Shown: one piece after another, positions 11,347 through 21,500 of the stretch
How positions within the stretch are numbered: position 1 is the first letter of the stretch
How the letters are laid out: each line of letters opens with the position of its first letter
Origin: Cinnamomum chago
Lineage: Eukaryota > Streptophyta > Magnoliopsida > Laurales > Lauraceae
NCBI GenBank assembly: GCA_038049695.1
Contig: CP142456.1
Location: 78,515,422 to 78,579,421 of the forward strand
Direction of reading: 5' to 3'
DNA length: 64,000 nucleotides
The notes under the pieces: model-generated
What the model saw: only the letters and a program-made list of their open reading frames with translations
Told to the model about the DNA's origin: nothing
Databases searched by the model: none
Made by a program: the position numbers and the translations under genes

Positions 11347-11893
11347 TAAGGGCTATCTCCTCTTTTTCAAGATTACTTTCTCACCTTCTACAATATCTAC
11401 ATCATTTCCCTCATCATCATTTTATTTTTCTTCTTCATCATTGTCGTCGTCGTCTTCATCTTCTTCACTGCTCGAAGAAGAAGAATCACTGCAATTATTA
11501 GTATCAGCATCGCCGCCATCACTCTCATCCTCATGAACTGCTATCTCGGCACTTTGTGCGTAACTTTTACCGATGGTGTTACTCTCCATATTCACCATTG
11601 TATCAGCAACATTAACTTCACTCCCTCCATTGCCGTTTTTTCTTGAAGTCACGAATTGCTCACTCTTCATCATCAAACAGTCATCTCCTCCACCAGAAGG
11701 AACATCATGATAATATACAGAAGTTCCATCGCGGACAGCAACTAAGCTAACCTTCTCCATCTCCTTTTCTATAGAGACACCCAAAACCCTAAATTCCACC
11801 TCTTTACAATCAGTTCCGTTATGAGCACCAATTTCATGTGAAAACCCTTGCTCCACAAGTTTCAAATCAAACCCATTCGAACCCAACACGTCT
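11347..11893 (-). pseudogene. NAF1-like gene fragment, broken by the hAT insertion
   Basis: The minus strand encodes a Ser/Asp/Glu-rich, NAF1-like N-terminal segment: EKEMEKVSLVAV, then a variable stretch, then SDSSSSSSEEDEDDDDNDEEEK. Plant NAF1 proteins combine an E(E/K)EMGKVSLV-like motif with a poly-Ser/acidic run before their core. The frame ends with a stop after DEEEK. The next bases, in a shifted frame, give NLEKEEIALNNGDEEEGAVKEP only if the hAT insertion at 7565-11338 is skipped. The copy is therefore disabled twice, by a frame problem and by the transposon, and it lacks the core domain. It could be a gene fragment carried by another element. Family assignment is from motif resemblance only. 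Confidence 0.42.
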
Positions 11894-11943
11894 TTTCCGC
11901 ATTTTTCTTGATGAGTTTATCCTGAAATCCCATAAATCCCAAC

Positions 11944-12135
11944 TTAGGCTATTTTCAAATCAAAATCAGAACCAAACCCAAAAGAGTATGTAATCTCAAT
12001 AATAATATCTTGATGGGTTAGTTGAGGAAATCCACAATCAACCCAATTTGGAACAGACCCACCTGTGTATGGATTCTCATTTTGAACATACCCACCTGGC
12101 CATGGAACAACACCAGCAACCAAGGGAGAAAACAT
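11944..12135 (-). other. Unassigned 63-codon open frame upstream of the NAF1-like fragment
   Basis: An ATG-started minus-strand frame (MFSPLVAGVVPWPGGYVQNE..., ending GSDFDLKIA) lies just upstream of, and in the same direction as, the NAF1-like fragment. Its composition is protein-like (Pro/Gly/Asn) but I do not recognise it. It may be the 5' part of the same captured or duplicated gene, separated by a stop. Confidence 0.25.
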
Positions 12136-12162
12136 ATATTTGTCTTTTTTCTTGTTATTTCG

Positions 12163-12258
12163 TATTATGGTCGATATCGACCATTTTGTTGCGTTCAGCA
12201 GATAAGATATTTACATATTAAAGCAAATCTGACTAACAGAATGGTCGATATCAACCAT
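12163..12258. repeat. Palindromic ATGGTCGATATCGACCAT words
   Basis: A perfect 18-bp palindrome, ATGGTCGATATCGACCAT, at about 12167-12184 is followed by a near copy, AATGGTCGATATCAACCATT, at about 12240-12259. A third related word, AATGGTCGATATCGAATATT, lies at about 7432-7451, on the far side of the NAF1-like fragment and the hAT element. Confidence 0.6.
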
Positions 12259-12518
12259 TCAGGGAAAAAATGCCTTTCAGTTATATTACTGCTAGGTCAG
12301 GTGGTCCCTTCTATATTGAATCATGGGCTGATGGTGCTACCACAGTTGTTTCCTTTGTTGGCAGAGTCCAACGGAGGTCGTGATTCTCTTCATTGTTGGT
12401 AGCACTTTCTTGGTACTATCACCACCATGGAACCCACTTATGTTTCTATAATTTTGAGACGCACCATGTTTTTATCATTAAAATAACACATTCATATTCT
12501 ATCATTAGGTGCCCTCTT

Positions 12519-12701
12519 AACCTCAATGGTAGCTCAGTTGGCTTAAGACCATGATTTACACCCGGAGATTGTAGGTTTGAAATTGCACTACTGTACTGGG
12601 GTTATAGGGGAGTTTATCCGACTTTCCTTTGTTCCCGGAGGGATTAATCCAACTAAAGATTTGAGAACCCTCCAGTAGCAAAAAAATAAAAAATAAACAT
12701 T
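12519..12701 (+). mobile_element. tRNA-headed SINE with A-rich tail
   Basis: The head has a Pol III A box (TAGCTCAGTTGG, 12530-12541) and a degraded B box (GGTTTGAAATT, about 12574-12584). The body ends GAGAACCCTCCAGTAGC followed by an A-rich tail. TGCCCTCTT flanks the unit at 12510-12518 and 12702-12710 and is a short target site duplication. It shares its body and tail with the SINEs at 28251, 35416 and 42412. Confidence 0.8.
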
Positions 12702-12719
12702 TGCCCTCTTCAGCTGGTT

Positions 12720-14593
12720 AGGCAAAAGTTATTCTCAATCATCTCATTGCAATCCAGTAGAAGCTCATCCAAAATTGCTCCCACCCATTAAATAGGAGAA
12801 CTTCCACTTTCATTAGTGTGTTTGAATGAATGCACAGCTATCAAGTTAGATTGTGATATTTAAATTGGAAAAATGTGCATGGTTCATACTTCGTCCAAAA
12901 TGTATTCAAGTTTCCAGTTTGCTATTTGGTACCTGTCATTGTGGGCCAAGCCATTAGTAGGTTCATTTAGCTCCTTTGTTTCCTTCTCTCTTTTTATTTG
13001 TAACTCATTATTCAGAGTTCACTTGCTTCAACGGAAGAATCTGGTTTTTAGTTCAATAAATTTTGATTCGATTTGCATGGTTTGAAGATAATGCAACTAA
13101 TTTATAGCTGCATCATTATTGTGTCCCTCACTACTATGACTAACCCTAAATGACCCTTATATACGTAGAAGAAAATGGTATATGAAATTTGCACATATGA
13201 CCTCTTTTAATAATTTCTAGGGATTTTTATGAAAAATTTAAGATCCAAGTTAAACAATGGAGGGCCCAAATACTTAATAACAACAGTATAAGGCCTCCAT
13301 TCCATGATATTGTGAAATAACCCATCATTCAATGGTAATAAAGAATAATCTGATATGTAAATTTCACGAAAAAGGACATTCCACGAAATCCTTGAATGAC
13401 CCAACATTTGGTGATATCGTGAAATGGGGCAAATTCCCCAAAAAATAAAAATAAAAAAGTGGTGGGAAGCCCTTTGGCATCACTAAGAATGTTTGAGCCC
13501 TTCGTCATTTCCCTCAATTTTAATAGTTTTATTTTCCTGTAAAAATCCTACAAGAAGAGATGACAAGCCTATTGCTTAGCTCTATACCATATAAAAAATC
13601 ATATACCAATCCAAAAGCTTAAGCTGATAGGTGGAAGGCTCATATAAGTTTATTAAGACATCACAAGCCTATTACTTATGCGATGTGAGACTTCCTAACA
13701 AATACTTCTCAAAAGCCTAAGTTCCTAAGTTAGGAGGTGGAAGACCAATCTACTTAATAGTACCGATCCACTAGTAGCTCAATGGTGAGTGACATGAGTG
13801 AGTGTGTGGATGAATATTTACTAGAGAAAAAATTATATATATATATTAATTATTATTCAAAAGTCTTCATTATCATCAAAGCTTTATTCTTATGTTAGTG
13901 TCGGCTAAATGAGTTCTATTTTACCATTTCAATCTATGTTGGACAACATCCTCGAATAAGTTGCACTTCTTCAAATCTATAATTATTCAAAGATACTAAT
14001 TCAAGTTTCGAACTTAATTAATACGAACTAGGTAACTATGGTTGGAACATTCTAGTTTTCTCTTAATTTAATTACAAATATTTTATTCCAGATTCATCTA
14101 TGAATGAGGGCAATCACATTTTCGGTGTTGAAGAAACTCGTCCACTCCTGAAATTGGGAGTAAAATAACTTAAATTATGTGTGAACTGCCATTTACATTT
14201 CCATCTAAGGACAACCATCTGTGCTCAACGTTTAGACCTTGTCTTATTTGGATTGAATACATTTTGTTTGTGAGATTTCAGCCTACAATTGTCATTTTGC
14301 AGAAAAATATCCCAATACTGTAACTGGTTCTTGGAGACCAAGAAGTCTTTCTTCATAGAATTTTGACATAAAATAAACTGAACATGCAGACCTACCCGTG
14401 AAGGCGACAGAAACCAGCTTTCAGAAAAGCAAACATGAGTAGCCCAAATGAAACCAATGGCCATTTGGATCTTAGTACACATAAATAATAAGGATTAGTG
14501 CATTCAGAAAACCGAGTTACTTCAAAGTATCAGTTGTTCTTGTTCTTCTCCGTAACTAGTTACAAATAAACATAGTTAGATGTAATTTGACAT
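12720..14593. other. Intergenic, no gene recognised
   Basis: A/T-rich DNA without recognisable exons, paired termini or RNA genes. The short reading frames here have no family resemblance. Confidence 0.55.
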
Positions 14594-14895
14594 GGGCCTA
14601 TTTGTTTCATGTAATTGAATACCTAGAATTGTACTTCTATGATTGGTTAAAAACGAAGAACCAAAGGTGAATGTCCCAAAATGATCATCAAATAGCCACC
14701 CGTTTAATGGAAATTGAATCATGGGAAGATGAAAAATGAATGTCCAACCATTACCCAGTAACTAGATACCTAGAAAAGTCAAGCTCCCATCTACATCTCT
14801 ATCTCATATACTTCACCCCTTGCCACTTTAATAATTCTTTAGTAGAGCTCAATTCACTAAGAGTTTATATGTATTTTATGCAAACAAACAGCCCC
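14594..14895. mobile_element. MITE, PIF/Harbinger-like termini (302 bp)
   Basis: The termini are GGGCCTATTTGTTTCAT at the left and GGGGCTGTTTGTTTGCAT on the opposite strand at the right, the GGGCCTGTTTG type of Tourist-like MITEs. The interior matches the truncated copy at 6857. No clear 3-bp duplication was found. It is non-coding. Confidence 0.65.
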
Positions 14896-16050
14896 TACAA
14901 GTAGATTGAGCATAGAGCAACCGAGTTAAGAGGATCCAACTGGAGAGAGTGAAAAAAAAAAAAAGAAAGGACAAGGTCATTGGATTATAAGGCAAAACCT
15001 TCCTGCTAATGAACAAATTGGACAAATTCGGGGTCATTTTTTTGGCGTTGCTCAATATGCAGAACCCAGAAGGACAAATTTATTTTGAAAACTATCCTAG
15101 GAAAGGAACCTATCAATAATCCATTGCCACTTCATCCAGGACTCTGGAGGTAATTTGGTTCCATCTGGGTCCTGAGAACTTGGTTAGGCCAGCATCCATT
15201 TGCCTATAACTAGTTATGATAAAAAACAAGACTACTGTCACTTACATAGATAATCCAGATCATTTAATTGAATGAATCTGTAAAGCATCCGATGTGGAAT
15301 CTGAGATTGCTTACGGGAGATTGATCCTGTCTCATTCACTATCAGAAGGCAAGGATGGACACCTTGATCATATGACCAGAGGATGGACACTTTTATCAAA
15401 TGAACAGATGATGGATGGCTCTGATCCACTTGGATTGAGTTACCTGCACTTTCTTTATGAAGATCAGAATAGGCTGTTAGTGCTTTCGCATTTCTTCCCA
15501 TGTCATCATCCAAGTAGTTTGTTCGCTGCTGCAACAGTCTGATTTGACTCAGCAAAGGATGCTGTAGCATTCATACCATTTTAGTTCAGACATGTTACAA
15601 AGCAACTTCTTTTGTCATGAGACACCCAAAGCTATACCCCAACTTGGACCACAATGGCATTCCATCACATCAGATCATTGGACAATCGGCGTGGTCGCTT
15701 CGTCAGCACTCCAGACCTGAAAATGTGAGTGGCTTTGATTGGTCACACTCCCAATTATGCAAGCTCAGCTGGTGTGACAGGTACTTCAGATGGCACTTCC
15801 TTGGGGACTCTGAATTTCTTTACACCATTCATTGATCTCAGTGTCTAACATCAGGCATTCCTCTCCATTTCGAGCCTTGATCTCACAATCTTGTCTTAAT
15901 AGTATGTATGTAATAACACCAAAGTATACCTAAGCAAAACACAGCCGTCAGTTGTCAAATACAACCATATAAAAGATTTTAAGGGCCAATAATTTAACTA
16001 AAATGTAAAGAGAGAAGCCCAAACGGGTAGAAGTAACATTAACAATAAGG
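14896..16050. other. Region downstream of GDPD, no gene recognised
   Basis: This stretch lies 3' of the phosphodiesterase gene. An exon-like minus-strand piece near 15440-15540 reads QQRTNYLDDDMGRNAKALTAYSDLHKES and is followed by a possible GT donor. I cannot link it to a family or to neighbouring exons, so it is not called as a gene. Confidence 0.4.
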
Positions 16051-16067
16051 AACAATGACGGAACAGA
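16051..16067. repeat. 17-bp target site duplication of L1 fragment (left)
   Basis: AACAATGACGGAACAGA occurs here and again, exactly, at 16509-16525. Confidence 0.9.
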
Positions 16068-16508
16068 CGGGAAGGCATTGTGTTGGCTTTGTTCTCAAAG
16101 CATGTGGGTTATATGGAGTCTAATGAGGCTGAGGTTGTTGCTATTTTAGAAGCTATCCGGATTTTCACTTCAACCTCTTCTCGTTCTAGACTAGTGGTTG
16201 AAAGTGATTCTCTTAATGTTATATCTTGGGTATCTTCATCAGCTATGTTTCCTTGGAAATTTCAATTGTATTTGAATGAGATTAGAACCCTATCGTCTTC
16301 AATTCAAGTGAGCCTTATTCATGTGGGGAGGGCAGCAAATGGTTTTGCTGACTCTTTAGCTAAGCAAGGGGTTCATAGGTCTTCTTAGCTTTCACTATGT
16401 AACTTGTTTTGTGGTATAATGCTTTTATACCATAATGCACTTTGGCCGGGTCTTCTTTGCAATACTCTTTCCTTTCTTAATATATTTTCTTCGTTGCCTA
16501 TCAAAAAA
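16068..16508 (+). mobile_element. 5'-truncated L1-type LINE, RNase H 3' end
   Basis: About 105 codons encode the end of an RNase H domain of the plant L1 type: GIVLALFSKHVG, then SNEAEVVAILEAIRIF and later the conserved VGRAANGFADSLAKQG end motif. A short 3' untranslated region and a TATCAAAAAAAA tail follow. A perfect 17-bp duplication flanks the unit, so this is a discrete retroposition event truncated within the last domain of ORF2. It sits about 235 bp beyond the stop codon of the GDPD gene and may lie in or near its 3' untranslated region. Confidence 0.9.
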
Positions 16509-16742
16509 AACAATGACGGAACAGATTTTTCAAAGATATGGGTTGTAACATTGACAAAGATTTCAGTGCTACAAAAGGAGGTCCCCTTCCAATGTTGATG
16601 TATGAATTTCAATGGTAATAAAAAAATTTGAAAGCATTTACTACACAATAATGCCCATGAGATGAGGCCACCACTACAATGAAGAACTTAATACACAGAT
16701 CTTTCCTTTTCACCAAAAAAGATTCTGTGTGGCTGTTTTGCC

Positions 16743-18523
16743 TTAAGGCTGTATCAACTGAGGTATGAGCTTCAGTAGAAAAGATAGTTCACGCTGAGAG
16801 AAATTAGGCCTTGTGACGGCTGCCATCTGCCCTTCTCCTTCCCTGACATGCAGTGATCCCTCTCCCTCTTCAGCTGGCTTGGTGAAATCTGAAACAGCTT
16901 CTGTGATCTCCTTCACTAGATCCACGATCACACCATTGATGCCCATCAAGTACTGCATGTAAACAGCCTCTGGAACATTGCTGAAATGCATGAAATTAAG
17001 CAACCTTGTCAGAACTGGGTTGGTTAACAAAAAAATCACTCCTGTGGTTTGACTCCTACTAAATAGGATTACACATTGATATGGAGTGGGAGCTTTTGTG
17101 GTGCTTATTATAACATACCAAACTTGGATAGAAGTATAGAACAGATGTTACATGGTAAACTATCTAAAACTAAAAGAAAGGTACAATTTTGGATCAAGCA
17201 CTTGCTTAGCCCAACAGAGTTGAGTGGGCCAAACTTTTTTCTCAATTCTAATGTGGATATGTTGTGTTTTCCATCCTCCAACAGATGGATAGGATCATCT
17301 GTAAGAGAAGATCTCGCAGCTCTATCAAGCATTTCCATGATGGCCAACAGATCAACATCCCACACTAGAAAAGTGGACCCTGAAACCTTTTGGTTGTGAC
17401 ACTGAGTACCTTCCAACTGAACTATAGGCTCCTTCCACCATGAGTCAGCTTATGTATAGGACAGAACAAATAGCAAAAAATGGCGTTAAAATTTAACTCA
17501 GTAACGAGGCCATGTTACCCAAATCAAACCCAAGTTTATGAAGGGTGGTACATAGAAAACTCAAGGTTAAATTGAAATTGTACTGATGGAAAAAGAATGC
17601 AGACATACTTCAATTGACCATAGGTTAGAAGGCAAAGATTAGCTTCTTTGAGTTTGGATATTGCTCCTGGATTTCTAAAAATGGCTCTGACTTCTGACAC
17701 TATCCCTTGCAAACCACAGGCCACGCTCAGTTTAATGGCTTCATCCAAGGAATTCCTTCTCGCATCAGTGTAAAGTTCTGATCCTCCATCCGTGAGGAAG
17801 AAAACCTGGTTTAGTCAATACCAATGTCATTCAAATAGTTTACTTGCTAACATATCCAAATCATCCAGCCAATACATCAATCAAAGATATCTTCTCCAGT
17901 TTGAGATAAAATCCCAAGATACTTCAGAACTTTCTTATATACTACTACTTAAGACCTAAGAAAATTAGTAATTAATGTAATCTATATGATTTATAAATGC
18001 CTACTCTTTGTTAGCCATATTATTCCCAGGCCAAAAATTATATATGCATTCAACAAATCACCTTGCAATATACACTTATTCTTGTAAAATCCGACCTATT
18101 TAGTATCGATACTATTTATTCCGAACAAAACTGCCCACATAATTCAAACTTTAAACCTCATTTATCAAGAGTGAGTCAAATTATAGCTATCGAAGCTTTG
18201 TAAGAGAACAGTATTCATCATTCTATCTGCTCGGGCATCTATCTGAATGGTAACCTCAAAATAGGCAGTATAGAACTTCAGTGTATTCAGGCTGTATATC
18301 GCTGTAACAATATTACTTGTAATATTTTCATAGTGGAGGCCACTCGTCTAATGGGCAGCACAGTGGTTGGACCACAGGAAAAAAGGAAGTTATGATCTGA
18401 TGGCGTGATCATAACCTCTTGACTTTAGGACTTCTGTGTGTTGGATGGGGAAAATGGCACCCATTCAGCACACAGAAGTCCTAAAGTCAAGAGGTTATTA
18501 TGATCATGCCATCAGATCAATAG

Positions 18524-18560
<37 letters not shown>

Positions 18561-21500
18561 CAGCCACTGTGCTGCCCAGTAGATGAGTGGCTCCACTAAG
18601 AAAATAATACAAGTAACAGTGTTACAGCAATAGATACTAAACAATCACTATCCACTATATTTATACAATTTATTAGCATGTCCTTATTCATTTCTGGATT
18701 CATTGAGCGAACATTAAGCAAATCAAATACAATAAATTCAATCTTCTATCCATACATCTCTGTCAACAATGAGGAATGCAAGAAAGCTGAAAGGCAGAGG
18801 GGATTTCCAACCAAAGTACCCTCAATTGCAAATTTGCAATCATACCTTTATCACATATTTCCTAAAATGCACTTATTTCCTAAAATGCTCCTATTTATCA
18901 CTAGCCTAACTATTCCACATACCGCTACTCTGCCACCACCCACTAGAAACTGAAATTTTCCATCTTGTATATATTATTTATTTCTAAGACTTCCAAGCTA
19001 TTAGATTGTAAACACAGAAACATAACCACCTTAAATTGGAAACTTGAAATCTTACAGTTACCATTATATCAAAATACTGCCAGACATCTGCATTTCAACA
19101 CTATTCATGCACTTGAATTATACTAGTTTGTGAATGCATAATATTGAAGGAAGAGCTCTTACAGGATAAACACACTGTAATTTTCGAACGAGCCGTGCTG
19201 CATCTGGTTGGAAGCTTGAAAAGATAATAGGTCTCTCTTTGGCATGTTCGAACACCACCTGTGCCAAAAATAACATGAAACAAGAAGAATTAATTTCATA
19301 AAATCAATGCTCAAAAATCCACCACAAGAGGATCCACACTTTTTGTCTGAATAGATTGAATACCTGCAAGATGATTTGAAGAACATGTATAAGATCGTCT
19401 TCTTCATAGACTACATTGTCATCAAATTTCAATTCGATGTTGAAACCCAAAGACGAGTCGACCTTCTGAAATGCCTCTTTCAATGTACAAAGTGCGTCAT
19501 CTTCTTCCACCTTCCAGCTGAAAAGCCTCCCATCTGTAGCTTTTCTAAACATTGATTTCCCCCACTACAAAAAATAAATAAATAAAATAAAATCTCAAAT
19601 GAGCTTCTATTTCCCTCATCAGTATGAAGAGATCACACCACAGTAAAGGGGAATAGATATACATTTCCAGCTTCTCTCTGGGGTCCATAGCATAGGAATT
19701 CCTGTAAAGTAAGTTCAGTAACTCGTTTCTCGGATATAGAACCCTGGAAATCAAACAGAAGAATTAAGAAAGAAGGAAATGTAGTAAAAGCAGGAGAACT
19801 GTCACTTTACACAGATTTAAAAACACCATCAGCTTGCAACCAATGTACATTCATGTTAGGGTACAAGCACTGCTAGTTTTTACCAATCAAGAAACCAAAC
19901 TGTTATAAACCTTTAAGCTGAAAATATTGGTTGATATGCTTTTAGTTTTTTTCTCAATATTTTCTTCATATAGGTTAGTTTGAACTGAGATATCAGCCAA
20001 CATTTTGGCCTCTGCAGGTGATGTAGACCTAAGAGCAATATATACAGACAGCAAGTATTCCTATCATGGGTAATATTTGGCTTGGAACTGGACTCAAATC
20101 TAAAACAGAGATCCTGTTTTGTGGGTCCACTTGGATGCCTGTCATTCAACAGGGAAAGGTTGGATTGGAAGGTAGTATTATGGATTAGAGGTTGGGGAAA
20201 ATCTGCTTGATCTGACTGTCTTATCTATAATGGATAGGATTATAATCAAGCTTATTTTTTATCCACTTGTAATCCACTGTAAACCTACCAATCCTTCTTT
20301 ACCTGCGTGATTGGTGTGCATTCAGGTGGGCCCATAAAAGTAGCTTTCAAATCTAAAACTTGTGGGTGGTTCTCATATGGACATTTGATCTCTACCACAA
20401 GTCAGAGCTCCAAGTATATGTATAGGTCTGAAAACTGTAATATTCTGTGCAGGTGGGTTAGGTGATCTATATTATCATGATGAGACTCACCAAAGATGGG
20501 AATTCTCTTAAACTGCATAGATTTTAACCTTTTGTTTCAGCAAAGTAAAACAATGACAATCCAAAATGAGAAAAAAGAACTACATTATGATTACGATTAC
20601 CAAAAAAGAAAAAAACTATTGCATGGTCTTCCATTCTGTGAAAATTTTGGAATGCTCCCCATCCACATTGGGGATCATCATATTGACCCTTTAGATTGCT
20701 TAAACTTTGCACATGGGTAGCATGTATCGTATCTGATGTAAGCCACAGACTAGATGGAAAAGCCGTGGATGTAATCCCCTTCTCTTTCAATTTTGGATGG
20801 TTCTTAAATCTTGTATTATCTCCCTATTTATAGATTCCTTGAGGATTTTCCCATTTAGCTAGTGATCCCACCATGGAATTCTTCACAGCCTGACAGGATT
20901 TTCCAAATCCTCATTCCTCATTACCTGAGGATTACTAACCTTCTGCAAGTATGCATTAAAAGGCAACTTGTCTAACATTTGATGCATCTATAAATCATCA
21001 ATGTCCACAGATTACACATGAAAAAAACTTGCTTCACTATTAAAGACAGCTTTTGTATTGGTAGGATTGGTTTATAAAGTGAGTCATTTAATACAATAGA
21101 TACGTTTGATAGAGAAATGAGTTCTAAAATTACCTCTTCTTCGGCGAGGATAAAATCGTCGTGGAAAATAATTGGACAGCTGTCTCTAGTCACCTACACA
21201 AAAAGATGAGTTTGAGATTAATTGGGTATGCAGAAAAACAAGTAATGGAAATGAGAAAATCCAAGAGCCATAATTATCTACTTGTGCAACAAGTTTGAAA
21301 GGATGAAGATATTTAAGAATTTAAAGCCTACAAATTTACTGACAAGAAATGGGAAAGATATGCCAACCAGTCCAGAGTTCTAGATACGTCCATTTGTAAA
21401 CATTCACACTTATTTCTTTTTAATTCCTGGAAACCAAAAATTTTGTTTCGTAAAACCGCATAGTCAAAACAACATCTCTATCACTCACCATTACCATTAC

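Noticed and set aside
12530-12590. Possible tRNA gene
   Set aside because: A and B box words are present, but the cloverleaf is incomplete and a SINE body, A-rich tail and target duplication follow. The same holds for 28266, 35429 and 42601.
15238-15570. Exon-like minus-strand frame downstream of GDPD
   Set aside because: The piece QQRTNYLDDDMGRNAKALTAYS looks protein-like, but no family, partner exon or splice pattern could be established.
17076-17416. Overlapping frames of about 100 codons in GDPD intron 7
   Set aside because: They lie on opposite strands in an intron with no recognisable motif.
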